From assembly GCF_016758175.1 (NCBI RefSeq), contig NZ_QYAB01000002.1, positions 1 through 64,000 on the forward strand: a DNA stretch of 64,000 nucleotides, written 5' to 3'. Under the pieces are notes generated by a model that saw only the letters and a program-made list of their open reading frames with translations, was not told where the DNA came from and made no database searches. The DNA comes from Leucobacter zeae. Its GTDB lineage: Bacteria; Actinomycetota; Actinomycetes; Actinomycetales; Microbacteriaceae. This document shows, piece by piece, positions 1 to 12,157 of this stretch; the first letter of the stretch is position 1, and each line of letters begins with the position of its first letter. The translations under genes were made by a program, and so were the position numbers.

Positions 1-28
1 GGGGGTGGGGGTGGGTGAAGTTGATAGA

Positions 29-147
29 GTTACGGTGGTTATAGCGTCAGGGAAACGCCCGGTCACATTCCGAACCCGGAAGCTAAGACTGACAGCGCCG
101 ATGGTACTGCGAGGGGGACCTCGTGGGAGAGTAGGACACCGCCGGAC
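29..147 (+). rRNA. rrf: 5S ribosomal RNA
   Basis: This is 5S rRNA of the large ribosomal subunit, about 119 nt. It is recognised from the conserved opening GTTACGGTGGTTATAGCGT, the GGGAAACGCCCGGTC block, the CCGAACCCGGAAGCTAAG block and the 3' part GGGAGAGTAGGACACCGCC, which pairs back with the 5' end. The G-rich stretch before it (1-28) is presumably the spacer after the 23S gene, so the window opens at the end of an rRNA operon. The ends are estimated to within a few bases. Confidence 0.95.
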
Positions 148-155
148 ACCTTTTG

Positions 156-217
156 TGAGGGTCGTGGAGTTGATGGGGTATCGCCAGGGTTGGTGGTACA
201 CCACTCCACGACCCTCA
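156..217 (+). terminator. Perfect 15-bp hairpin after 5S rRNA, possible rrn terminator
   Basis: TGAGGGTCGTGGAGT (156-170) is the exact reverse complement of 203-217. The 32-nt loop holds a smaller hairpin, GGTG-GTA-CACC. There is no run of T after it, so it is not a textbook intrinsic terminator. Its place right behind 5S rRNA suggests rRNA operon termination or 3' processing. Confidence 0.5.
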
Positions 218-267
218 ACCAGTTTATAGACTCATATTTTCACAGCGCTGCTTTCCGGGAGGACCCC

Positions 268-1992
268 ATGAACGATCGACCCCGTCGAGACGATCGCGAC
301 GACCGCGGTCCCCGGAACCAGCGCGACGACTCGCGTCAGCATCGCTCCGGCGGCGACCGCCGCGAGGGCGGTTTCCGGCCGCGCCGAGACGGCGATGACC
401 GGCGTGAGGGCGGTTTCCGGCCGCGCCGAGATGGCGATGACCGGCGTCCGCGCCGGGATGGCGATGATCGGCGTGAGGGCGGTTTCCGGCCGCGCCGAGA
501 CGGCGACGATCGGCGTCCGCGCCGGGATGGGGATGATCGGCGTGAGGGCGGTTTCCGGCCGCGTCGCGACGGCGATGACCGGCGGCCGCGCCGCGATGGC
601 GATGATCGCCGTGAGGGGGGCTTCCGGCCGCGCCGCGAGTTCGACCGCGACGATCGGCGTCCGGACCGTGATGGCGATGACCGGCGTGAGGGCGGTTTCC
701 GGCCGCGTCGCGACGGCGACGATCGGCGGCCGCGCCGCGATGGCGGCGACCGCCGTGAGGGGGGCTTCCGGCCGCGCCGCGAGTTCGACCGCGACGATCG
801 GCGTCCGCGTCGGGACGGCGATGACCGGCGTCCGCAGCGGAGCTCGGGAGACCGCGACTCACGTGGCGGCGACCGCGATGCCCGAGGGGGAGAGCGGCGT
901 TTCGGCGGGCGCGACTCCGGGCCCGAACGCGTACGCGGGGGTACCCGCGGCGGCGGCAGGAGCGATCGGGGCGGGCAGGCGCGCGAGTACACGGAGGCCG
1001 AGCGTCTGCAGCACCAGCTGCGGCCCGTGCGCGCCGATCACAACGACCCGGTGATCCCCGAGGACGTGCAGGCGAAGGATCTGCATCCGGCCGCCCGCAA
1101 TGAGCTCAAGACGCTGCAGGCCGACGTGCAGGAGCGCGTCGCCCGGCACCTCGCGATGGTCGCGATGCTCATCGACGACGATCCCGAGCTCGCGCATCAG
1201 CATGCGCTGTCGGCGAGTCGTCGCGCCGGCAGGATCCCGGTGGCGCGCGAGACCCTCGCGATCACCGCCTACCGCACGGGCGACTTCGCGCTCGCCCTGC
1301 GCGAGCTGCGCACCCACCGACGGATCAGCGGTCAGGTCGGTCACGTCGCGCTCATGGTGGACTGCGAACGCGGCCTCGGGCGCCCCGAGAAGGGGATCGA
1401 AACGGGCCTCGCGGTCGACGCGAAGACCCTGGAAACCGAGGAGCGCGTGCACCTCGCCATCGCGATGTCCGGCGCACGCCTCGACCTGGGGCAGACCCAG
1501 CAGGCGCTCTTCGAGCTCGAGATCCCCGAACTGAACCCGCGCAAGGCGTTCTCCTGGAGCCCTGACCTCTTCGGCGCCTACGCCGCGGTGCTCGAGGACC
1601 TGGGGCGCGACGTCGAAGCTGCGCAGTGGGAGCGTCACGCGCGGCACGCCGCGAACGCGCTGCAGGAACTGGTCGGCGGACACGACGAGCTCGAGGTGTT
1701 CGAGGTCCCCGAGACCGAGATCGTCGAGGAGGCGTCGTCGATCGAACCGGCGCCCGTCGGCGATGCAGACGATTCGGCGCAGCGCGACGAGCCGGTGCCC
1801 GCGGGCGATGCATCGGGCGATTCCGGTCCCGCACCCGCGTCGGAGGACGCGGCGCCCGCGGAGCACGCGGACGTCGTTCCGGAGCCGGCTTCCCTGAGCT
1901 TCCAGGAGGAGATCGAGGCCGAGGTCGACGAGCTGCTCGCCGAGGCCGGCCTCGGCGACGAGGGGGACCGCTCGTCCGGCGAGGACCGCTGA
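268..1992 (+). CDS. Arg/Asp/Gly-repeat protein with TPR-like helical domain
   Basis: This is a 574-residue protein of unknown function. The start is ATG 268, because GGGAGGA lies 5-11 bases upstream; an in-frame start at 190 would run through the hairpin after the 5S gene. Residues 1 to about 235 are disordered and highly charged. They consist of tandem units built from RPRRDGDDRR and REGGF, and then SRGGDRDARGG-type RGG boxes. Residues from about 240 to 470 look like a helical TPR-type domain (AITAYRTGDFALALRELRTH). The C-terminus is acidic and Pro/Ala-rich, ending in a helix rich in Glu. RGG/RDD tails usually bind RNA, so a role near rRNA or ribosomes is possible, but this is inference. The stop overlaps the next start (TGATG), so the two genes are probably translated together. 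Confidence 0.85.
   Translation: MNDRPRRDDRDDRGPRNQRDDSRQHRSGGDRREGGFRPRRDGDDRREGGFRPRRDGDDRRPRRDGDDRREGGFRPRRDGDDRRPRRDGDDRREGGFRPRRDGDDRRPRRDGDDRREGGFRPRREFDRDDRRPDRDGDDRREGGFRPRRDGDDRRPRRDGGDRREGGFRPRREFDRDDRRPRRDGDDRRPQRSSGDRDSRGGDRDARGGERRFGGRDSGPERVRGGTRGGGRSDRGGQAREYTEAERLQHQLRPVRADHNDPVIPEDVQAKDLHPAARNELKTLQADVQERVARHLAMVAMLIDDDPELAHQHALSASRRAGRIPVARETLAITAYRTGDFALALRELRTHRRISGQVGHVALMVDCERGLGRPEKGIETGLAVDAKTLETEERVHLAIAMSGARLDLGQTQQALFELEIPELNPRKAFSWSPDLFGAYAAVLEDLGRDVEAAQWERHARHAANALQELVGGHDELEVFEVPETEIVEEASSIEPAPVGDADDSAQRDEPVPAGDASGDSGPAPASEDAAPAEHADVVPEPASLSFQEEIEAEVDELLAEAGLGDEGDRSSGEDR
354..838 (+). repeat. Coding minisatellite of REGGF and RPRRDGDD units
   Basis: Imperfect tandem repeats of about 60-75 bp lie inside the preceding gene. 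Each carries GAGGGCGGTTTCCGGCCGCG followed by one or two copies of a CGCGATGGCGATGA-like block. The reading frame is kept throughout and most differences are at third positions. The array is likely to vary in copy number between strains. Confidence 0.85.
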
Positions 1993-3032
1993 TGGGGATC
2001 TTCGGGAAGCGCCACGGCGGGTTCGGCCCTGCACCGGTCACCGGTCGGGACCTGCTCCTCGCCGATCTCGACGGGGTCGTCTACCGCGGCCCCGAGGCGA
2101 TCCCGGGTGCCGTCGAACAGCTCAATCTGGCGTCCGAGTCGGCCCGGCTCGCGTACATCACGAACAACGCCTCGCGTACGGATGAGACGGTCGCAGCGCA
2201 TCTGCGCAGCCTCGGCCTGCGCGCCGCGGCCTCGGACGTCGTGACGTCACCCCAGGCGGCGGTGGCACTGCTGGCTGAGACCGTTCCCGTCGGCTCCACG
2301 GTGCTCGTGGTCGGCGGCGACGGCCTCATCGATGAGTTGCACAAGGCGGGCTTCGTCTCGACGCGGAGCGCCGAAGACGATCCCGCGGCGGTCGTGCAGG
2401 GCTTCGCCCCCGAGGTCGGGTGGACCCACCTCGCCGAGGCAGCCTTCGCGCTCGCGGAGCAGCCGGGGCGCGACCCGCTGCCCTGGATCGCCACGAACAC
2501 GGACTGGACGATCCCCGTCGCGCGCGGCCTGGCGCCGGGCAACGGCACGCTCGTCTCGGCGGTGCACACCGCGGTGCAGCGGCTTCCGGTGTTCGCGGGC
2601 AAGCCCGAGACGCCGATCTTCGAAGCCGCTTTCGCGCGCTTCGGCACCCGCGACGCGCTCATGATCGGTGATCGCCTCGACACCGACATCAAGGGAGCGC
2701 GCGCTGCCGGTATCCCCGCGCTGCACGTGCTCACGGGCGTCGACCGCCCGAAGCAGCTCGTCGCGGCATCGCGGGACATGCAGCCCGACTACATCGTCGC
2801 GACCCTCGCTGAGCTCGGCGAGCCGTATCCGCGCACGACCTTCGGCAAGGACGGTGCCGCGCAGGTCGGTGCCGCGCGCGTGCGGATGGACGGCCACGTC
2901 GTCACGGTGGTGCAGGAGGGGGAGGCCCCGCTGGACCTCCTGCGAGCCGGGTGCGCGGCGATCTGGGCCTCGGGCCTCGCCATCTACGGTCTGAAGGTCC
3001 CCGAGATCCTGTACGAGGATCACTGGGGCTGA
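1992..3032 (+). CDS. HAD-IIA family sugar/nucleotide phosphatase (NagD-like)
   Basis: This is a 346-residue HAD hydrolase of subfamily IIA, the NagD/phosphoglycolate-phosphatase group. Motif I is DLDGVVYRG near residue 26 (both aspartates present), motif II is ITNNASR near residue 57, the lysine lies in AGKPETP, and motif III/IV is MIGDRLDTDIKGA. Such enzymes dephosphorylate small sugar or nucleotide phosphates in the cytosol; the substrate cannot be read from sequence. About 80 residues follow the usual end of the domain. The start ATG overlaps the upstream stop. In actinobacteria a gene of this kind commonly precedes tlyA, as it does here. Confidence 0.9.
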   Translation: MGIFGKRHGGFGPAPVTGRDLLLADLDGVVYRGPEAIPGAVEQLNLASESARLAYITNNASRTDETVAAHLRSLGLRAAASDVVTSPQAAVALLAETVPVGSTVLVVGGDGLIDELHKAGFVSTRSAEDDPAAVVQGFAPEVGWTHLAEAAFALAEQPGRDPLPWIATNTDWTIPVARGLAPGNGTLVSAVHTAVQRLPVFAGKPETPIFEAAFARFGTRDALMIGDRLDTDIKGARAAGIPALHVLTGVDRPKQLVAASRDMQPDYIVATLAELGEPYPRTTFGKDGAAQVGAARVRMDGHVVTVVQEGEAPLDLLRAGCAAIWASGLAIYGLKVPEILYEDHWG

Positions 3033-3040
3033 CCCGAAGA

Positions 3041-3104
3041 TATGCGATCGGCGATTCGTATGCCGGTTCCCGCCGGATCCGCCATACGGATCGCCGATCC
3101 CATA
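3041..3104. repeat. 22-bp inverted repeat, extragenic hairpin (copy 1)
   Basis: The arms are 3041-3062 and 3083-3104. They match at 20 of 22 positions, and one mismatch would be a G-U pair in RNA. The right arm carries GCCGATCCCATAC, which recurs exactly at 27681-27693 in another extragenic hairpin. The element lies just after the HAD gene stop and could act as a terminator or an interspersed palindrome. Confidence 0.75.
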
Positions 3105-3155
3105 CGACATGCCGGGCGGTCGCGCGACTCGATCCTCGACGTCGGAGGCGGCGGC

Positions 3156-3161
3156 TAGGCT
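3156..3161 (+). promoter_or_regulatory. -10 element of a leaderless promoter
   Basis: TAGGCT ends six bases before ATG 3168, so predicted transcription starts on the A of the start codon. There is no Shine-Dalgarno sequence. Confidence 0.5.
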
Positions 3162-3167
3162 GGTCGC

Positions 3168-3356
3168 ATGAACGAACTCGAGCACCGCGCGGCCGAAGCC
3201 GCGCCCCGGCCCGGAACGGAGTCCGATGCGGACGGGCTGCTCGGGAGGCTCGAGCTGATCGAGGCCGAGCCGTTGGCGCACCGTGCCGCACTGCTCGAGC
3301 AGCTGCACGACGAGCTGCTGGTCGAACTCCAGCGGAGCGATCGCAGTGGTGAATGA
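3168..3356 (+). CDS. Small conserved-type hypothetical protein upstream of tlyA
   Basis: This is a 62-residue acidic helical protein with no recognised domain. The second half (LGRLELIEAEPLAHRAALLE) predicts one amphipathic helix. It is translated from ATG 3168, probably leaderless, and its end overlaps the GTG start of tlyA by 11 bases, so it is coupled to it. A small ORF at this position is, to my knowledge, common in actinobacterial HAD-tlyA-nadK-recN operons; its function is not known to me. Confidence 0.75.
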   Translation: MNELEHRAAEAAPRPGTESDADGLLGRLELIEAEPLAHRAALLEQLHDELLVELQRSDRSGE

Positions 3357-4263
3357 CGCCTCGCACGGCGCGACCTGGACCGGCGCGCCCGCGCGCCTCG
3401 ACCGCGTCCTCGCCGAGGCGGGGCTCGCGCGCTCCCGCAGCCGAGCCGCTGAGCTGATCGCGTCGGGCGGCGTGCGGGTCGACGGCGCCATCGCGACGAA
3501 GGCCGGGGCGCGGGTCGCGGCCGGATCCCGGATCGAGGTCTCGGGCGACGACCACTACGTGAGCCGCGCCGCCCACAAGCTCATCGCCGGCCTCGACCGC
3601 TTCGGCATCGACCCGTCCGACGCGGTCGCGATGGATCTGGGCGCGTCGACGGGCGGGTTCACCCAGGTGCTGCTCGAGCGCGGGGCGCGAGCGGTGCTGG
3701 CGATCGACGTGGGGCGCGACCAGATCGTCGACGAGCTGCGTTCGGACGCGCGGGTGCGGCTCGTCGAGGGATGGAACGCGCGCGAGCTCGATGCAGACGC
3801 GCTGGCGGAGCGCACGGGCGTCGACGAGCCGCCCGGCCTCGTCGTGGCCGACCTGTCGTTCATCTCCCTGACGCTGATCCTCCCGGCGATCGCGCGGGTC
3901 GCGGCTCCTGGGGCCGACCTCGTGCTCCTCATCAAGCCGCAGTTCGAGGTCGGCCGGGTGCGCGATGGCGTGGTCACCGATCCCGGCCTCTGGGCCGAGG
4001 CGATCCGCCTCGTGCTCTCCGCTGCGACGCGCCACGGGTTCGGCGCGCGCGGGCTCGACGCCTCCCCGATCGCGGGCGGGGCGGGCAATCGGGAGTTCCT
4101 GGTCCACTTCCAGCGCGGCGGCTCCGGGGATCCGACAGAATGGGACGAGCGGATCGCCCAGCTCGTCTCGGAGGCCGCGTCCGCGCCGGCCACGGGCGGA
4201 ACGTCGGCCCCCGGTGGATCCCGGGAGGAACCCGAGCGGATGTCGGAAGGAGCGTCGAGATGA
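3346..4263 (+). CDS. tlyA: TlyA family rRNA (cytidine-2'-O)-methyltransferase
   Basis: TlyA is an S-adenosylmethionine-dependent enzyme that 2'-O-methylates rRNA; in mycobacteria its loss gives capreomycin resistance. The 305-residue protein has an N-terminal S4 RNA-binding domain (RLDRVLAEAGLARSRSRAAE) and an FtsJ-like Rossmann methyltransferase domain with the SAM-binding motif MDLGASTGGFTQVLLERGA. Candidate catalytic residues are K in RAAHKL, D in VVADLSF, K in LIKPQFE and E in NREFL. GTG 3346 is preferred because GGAG lies eight bases upstream; GTG 3349 is the alternative. It overlaps nadK by ATGA. Confidence 0.95.
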   Translation: MVNDASHGATWTGAPARLDRVLAEAGLARSRSRAAELIASGGVRVDGAIATKAGARVAAGSRIEVSGDDHYVSRAAHKLIAGLDRFGIDPSDAVAMDLGASTGGFTQVLLERGARAVLAIDVGRDQIVDELRSDARVRLVEGWNARELDADALAERTGVDEPPGLVVADLSFISLTLILPAIARVAAPGADLVLLIKPQFEVGRVRDGVVTDPGLWAEAIRLVLSAATRHGFGARGLDASPIAGGAGNREFLVHFQRGGSGDPTEWDERIAQLVSEAASAPATGGTSAPGGSREEPERMSEGASR

Positions 4264-5189
4264 CGGAGCGGAGCACGGAGAGCCGGTACATTCTCGTGGT
4301 GTCGCACACCCACCGCGACGAGGCCGTTGCTGCGACGGTCGACGCGGTCTCATCGCTGCTCGCTGCCGGCGTCGTTCCCGTGCTCGACGCGCAGGACCGC
4401 AGGGAGTTCGCACCGCACATCGACATCGAGTCCACCGCGGAACTCGGCGACGGCGTGGAGCTCGCCGATCTCGAGGTCGCGATCGTGCTCGGCGGCGACG
4501 GGACGATCCTGCGGGCCGCGGAGCTGCTGCGCGGCTCGGAGTGCCCGATCGTCGGCGTGAATCTCGGACACGTCGGATTCCTCGCCGAGATGGAGAGCTT
4601 CGACCTCGCCACGACGCTCGAGCGGGTCCTGAGCGGGGACTACACGGTCGAGGAGCGGCTGACCCTCGATGTCACGGCCACCTGCAACGGCGAGGTCATC
4701 GCCGGCACCTGGGCGCTCAACGAGGCGAGCGTCGAGAAGCGGCGCAGGATGCTCGAGGTCGAGATCGGGGTCGACGGGCTGCCGGTGAGCTCGTTCGCGT
4801 GCGACGGCGTCGTGCTCGCGACCCCGACGGGGTCCACCGCGTACGCGTTCTCCGCGGGCGGTCCCGTGGTGTGGCCGAGCGTGCAGGCGATGCTGCTCGT
4901 GCCGATCGCGGCGCACGCCTTGTTCGATCGACCGCTCGTCACGGGCACCGATTCCGAGCTCAGCGTGCGGATCCTGCCCGAGAACATCGGGCCGGGGGTG
5001 CTCTGGTGCGACGGCCGTCGCCGCACGGAACTGCCCGCGGGCTCGGTGGTCACCGCGAGCCGTTCGACCTCGTCGGTCCGGCTCGCGCGCCTCGATGCCG
5101 GCGTGTTCTCCGATCGTCTCGTGCGGAAGTTCCACCTGCCGACCTCGGGGTGGCGGGGTGCACGACGCGAGGAGGATGCCCGCTCATGA
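4260..5189 (+). CDS. nadK: NAD kinase
   Basis: NAD kinase phosphorylates NAD to NADP in the cytosol, using ATP or polyphosphate. The 309-residue protein has the GGDGTILRAAE motif near residue 80, the WALNEASVEK (NE) motif, and the glycine-rich TPTGSTAYAFSAGGP segment. It lies in the tlyA-nadK-recN operon, overlapping tlyA by four bases and recN by four bases, which is the common actinobacterial arrangement. Confidence 0.96.
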   Translation: MTERSTESRYILVVSHTHRDEAVAATVDAVSSLLAAGVVPVLDAQDRREFAPHIDIESTAELGDGVELADLEVAIVLGGDGTILRAAELLRGSECPIVGVNLGHVGFLAEMESFDLATTLERVLSGDYTVEERLTLDVTATCNGEVIAGTWALNEASVEKRRRMLEVEIGVDGLPVSSFACDGVVLATPTGSTAYAFSAGGPVVWPSVQAMLLVPIAAHALFDRPLVTGTDSELSVRILPENIGPGVLWCDGRRRTELPAGSVVTASRSTSSVRLARLDAGVFSDRLVRKFHLPTSGWRGARREEDARS

Positions 5190-6871
5190 TCGAGGAACTG
5201 AGGATCCGCGACCTCGGAGTGATCGCGGATGCGACGCTGCCGCTCGGAGCCGGCTTCACCGCGATCACGGGGGAGACGGGCGCGGGGAAGACCATGGTCG
5301 TGAGCGCGCTCGGCCTGCTCATGGGGGAGCGCAGCGACGCCGGGGCCGTGCGCACCGGAGCGAATCAGGCGCGCGTGGGCGGCATCGTGCGGACCGCCGA
5401 CCCCGCGGTCGTGGACCTCGTCGAGGAGCTCGGAGGCGGGATCGAGGACGGGGAGCTCGTGCTCAGCCGCACGGTGAACGCAGAGGGGCGCAGCCGTGCG
5501 AGCGTGGGCGGCACGGCGGCGCCTGTCGGCAGTCTCGGCCGGCTCGCCGAACGGCTCTTCGCGGTGCACGGACAGTCGGAGCAGCTCCGACTGAAGTCGG
5601 CCGCGGCGCAGCGCGACACGCTCGACCGCTTCGGCGGCGATGAGATCGCCGCCCTGCTCGCGGAGTACCGCGAGGCGCACCGCGCGCGTCAGGAGCTCGC
5701 TGCGCGCGTGGCGGAGCTGACCAACGCACGCGACGAGCGGGCCGCGGAGGCCGTGCGACTGCGCGCCGAGCTCGACGAGATCGCCGCGGTGGATCCCCAG
5801 GCCGGCGAGGAGGACGAGCTGGCCAGACGCATCGAGCGTCTCAGCAACGTCGAGGAGCTCCGGTCGGCGACCTCGGGGGCGCACGAGGCGCTCTCGAGCG
5901 AGTCCGACGACCCGATGCGGCGCGATGCCGGCGGTCTCGTCGACGAGGCCGTGCGCGAGCTCGAGCGGGTCGCCTCGCACGACGAGGCGCTCGCCGGGCT
6001 CGCGGAGACCCTGCGCGGGGTGAGCTTCCAGATCGCCGACGCGGCGCGGGAGCTCGCGGCCTACGCCGACGACCTCGACCAGGAGGGCCCCGGGGAGCTC
6101 GCCGGAGCGAACGAGCGCCTGGCCGCGCTCACCGCGCTCTTCAGGCTCTACGGACCGGACGCCGCCGCCGTCGTCGCCTACTCGGAGGGGGCCTCCCGAC
6201 GGCTCACCGAGCTCGAGGGGGACGACGAGACGATCGACGCGCTCGCCGCGAGCCTCGCGGCGGAAACGGAGCGCGAGCGCGCCCTCGCGGACCGGTTGCA
6301 CGAGCTGCGGACCGCGGCCGCCCTGCGCCTCTCCGCGGCCGTCACCGCAGAGCTCGGGCATCTCGCGCTCCCTGACGCCGAGTTCGTCGTCCGGGTGACC
6401 CCGATCGAACGCCTCGGCTCGTCGGGCGGGGACGAGGTGCAGCTGCTGCTCGCGCCGCACCCCGGCTCGCAGCCCCGGCCGATCGCGAAGACCGCCTCGG
6501 GCGGAGAGCTCTCGCGCGTGATGCTCGCCCTGGAGGTCGTGGTCGCGGCGGTCGACCCGGTGCCGACCTTCGTCTTCGACGAGGTCGACGCCGGCGTGGG
6601 CGGCGCCGCTGCGATCGAGATCGGGCGCAGGCTCGCCCGGCTCGCGCGCACGTCGCAGGTGATCGTCGTCACGCATCTGGCGCAGGTGGCGGCCTTCGCG
6701 GGCAATCACCTGCAGGTCGTGAAGGACTCCTCCGGAGGGTTCACGGAGAGCAGCTGCCGGCGGCTGGACGGGGACGCCAGGCTCGCCGAGATGGCGCGCC
6801 TGCTCTCGGGTCTGAGCGACTCGGAGAGCGCGCTCGAACACGCGGCCGAACTGCTCGCGCTGCGCGACTGA
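5186..6871 (+). CDS. recN: DNA repair protein RecN
   Basis: RecN is an SMC-like ATPase that acts early in double-strand break repair. The 561-residue protein has Walker A ITGETGAGKTMVV near residue 30, a coiled-coil middle with many Arg/Glu/Ala residues (about 165-370), the ABC signature ASGGELSRVMLALE, Walker B FVFDEVDAGVGG, and the switch histidine in VIVVTHLAQVAAF. The start ATG 5186 follows a good GGAGG at 5171-5175. It closes the operon begun upstream; the next gene is convergent 18 bases away. Confidence 0.96.
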   Translation: MIEELRIRDLGVIADATLPLGAGFTAITGETGAGKTMVVSALGLLMGERSDAGAVRTGANQARVGGIVRTADPAVVDLVEELGGGIEDGELVLSRTVNAEGRSRASVGGTAAPVGSLGRLAERLFAVHGQSEQLRLKSAAAQRDTLDRFGGDEIAALLAEYREAHRARQELAARVAELTNARDERAAEAVRLRAELDEIAAVDPQAGEEDELARRIERLSNVEELRSATSGAHEALSSESDDPMRRDAGGLVDEAVRELERVASHDEALAGLAETLRGVSFQIADAARELAAYADDLDQEGPGELAGANERLAALTALFRLYGPDAAAVVAYSEGASRRLTELEGDDETIDALAASLAAETERERALADRLHELRTAAALRLSAAVTAELGHLALPDAEFVVRVTPIERLGSSGGDEVQLLLAPHPGSQPRPIAKTASGGELSRVMLALEVVVAAVDPVPTFVFDEVDAGVGGAAAIEIGRRLARLARTSQVIVVTHLAQVAAFAGNHLQVVKDSSGGFTESSCRRLDGDARLAEMARLLSGLSDSESALEHAAELLALRD

Positions 6872-6889
6872 TCCGCTCGCGACGCGGGC

Positions 6890-8413
6890 TCAGACGGAGC
6901 CGAGCTCGCCGCTGAGCCGGGAGTGGAAGGTCGCGGTGACGTCGTTCATGCCGATCAACTCGACCGCGGCTCCGTGTTTCGCGTACTTGGTCTCGATCGC
7001 GTCGATCGCCGCGACGGTCGATGCGTCCCAGATGTGCGACCGCGTGAGGTCGATGATCACCCGCTCGGGATCGCCTGCGTAGTCGAAGAGCGTCGTGAGC
7101 TCGTTGCTCGACGCGAAGAACAGCTCGCCGTTCACGGTGTAGCGCGCCGCGTCGGCCCCGTCGATCCTGACCAGCTCGCGGTCGACGGTGACGACCCGCG
7201 CGACGCGCCTGACGAAGAGGACGGAGGCGACGACCACGCCGAACACGACGCCGATCGCCAGGTTGCTCGTCGCGAGCACCACGACGACGGTCGAGATCAT
7301 GACGAGCGTCTCGCTCAACGGCATCCGTCGCAGCGTGGACGGGCTCACCGAGTGCCAGTCGAACGTGGTGGCGGACACGACGATCATCACCGCCACGAGC
7401 GCCGCCATCGGGATGACGGCGACGAGGTCGCCCAGCGCTACGACGAGCACGAGCAGGAACGCCCCGGCGAGGAATGTCGAGATGCGCGTGCGCGCTCCCG
7501 AGACCTTCACGTTGATCATGGTCTGGCCGACCACGGCGCATCCGCCCATGCCGCCGAAGAGGCCCGAGGCGATGTTCGCGACGCCCTGGCCCCACGACTC
7601 GCGCGTCTTGTTCGAGCGCGTGTCGGTGATGTCGTCCACGAGCTTCGCCGTGAGCAGCGTCTCCATCAATCCCACCAGGGCCATGCCGAGCGCGTACGGG
7701 GCGATGAGGCGGAGGGTCTCCCACGTGACCGGCACGTCGGGCAGGAAGAACTCGGGCAGGCTGCTCGGCAGTTCGCCCTGATCCCCGACGGTCGGCACGT
7801 GCATCGCGAACGCCACCGAGACCGTCGTGACGACGACGACCGTCACGAGGGGGGCCGGAACGACGCGCGTGAGCCGGGGCAGCACGACGAGCAGGAGCAG
7901 ACCGCCGGCGACGAGCGGATAGACGAGCCAGGGCACCCCGATGAGATGCGGGAACTGCGCGGCGAAGACGAGCAGCGCGAGGGCGTTCACGAAGCCCACC
8001 ATCACGCTGCGCGGGATGAAGCGCATGAGTCGCGCGACGCCGAGCGCGCCGAGCAGGATCTGGAAGACCCCTGCGAGGAGCACCGTGGCGATGAAGTAGT
8101 CGAAGCCGAGCTCGCGGGAGACGGGCGCGATGACGAGCGCGACGGCCCCGGTCGCCGCGCTGATCATCGCCGGCCGTCCCCCGACGAACGCGATGGTCAC
8201 CGCCATGATGAAGGACGAGAAGAGGCCGACCCTGGGATCGACCCCGGCGATGATCGAGAACGAGATCGCCTCGGGGATGAGCGCGAGGGCCACCACGAGA
8301 CCTGCGAGCGCCTCGCGGGTGAGCGCGCGCGGGGACCGCAGCGTCGCGAGCACCGTCGGTTCCGCGCGGTACGGGGAGCCCCCGGCCGTCGTCTGCCGAT
8401 TCGCTGGGGTCAC
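6890..8413 (-). CDS. SulP family anion transporter with STAS domain
   Basis: This is a 507-residue inner-membrane transporter of the SLC26/SulP family, which carries sulfate, bicarbonate or other anions. About ten to twelve hydrophobic segments span residues 30-395, including VALALIPEAISFSIIAG at the start. The C-terminal STAS domain contains the DLTRSHIWDASTV motif. GTG 8413 is chosen because GGAGGA lies seven bases upstream; a longer frame exists upstream but has no support. It diverges from the AI-2E gene. The anion carried cannot be told from sequence. Confidence 0.92.
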   Translation of the reverse strand: MTPANRQTTAGGSPYRAEPTVLATLRSPRALTREALAGLVVALALIPEAISFSIIAGVDPRVGLFSSFIMAVTIAFVGGRPAMISAATGAVALVIAPVSRELGFDYFIATVLLAGVFQILLGALGVARLMRFIPRSVMVGFVNALALLVFAAQFPHLIGVPWLVYPLVAGGLLLLVVLPRLTRVVPAPLVTVVVVTTVSVAFAMHVPTVGDQGELPSSLPEFFLPDVPVTWETLRLIAPYALGMALVGLMETLLTAKLVDDITDTRSNKTRESWGQGVANIASGLFGGMGGCAVVGQTMINVKVSGARTRISTFLAGAFLLVLVVALGDLVAVIPMAALVAVMIVVSATTFDWHSVSPSTLRRMPLSETLVMISTVVVVLATSNLAIGVVFGVVVASVLFVRRVARVVTVDRELVRIDGADAARYTVNGELFFASSNELTTLFDYAGDPERVIIDLTRSHIWDASTVAAIDAIETKYAKHGAAVELIGMNDVTATFHSRLSGELGSV

Positions 8414-8418
8414 CGTGA

Positions 8419-12156
<3,738 letters not shown>

Positions 12157-12157
<1 letters not shown>

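Noticed and set aside
354-838. CRISPR-like or tRNA-like repeat array
   Set aside because: The units are adjacent with no unique spacers and keep one reading frame; this is a coding minisatellite.
224-992. Open frames on the minus strand and in other frames over the repeat gene
   Set aside because: They are low-complexity His/Arg or Ser/Arg strings made by the same tandem repeat read in other frames, without start signals.
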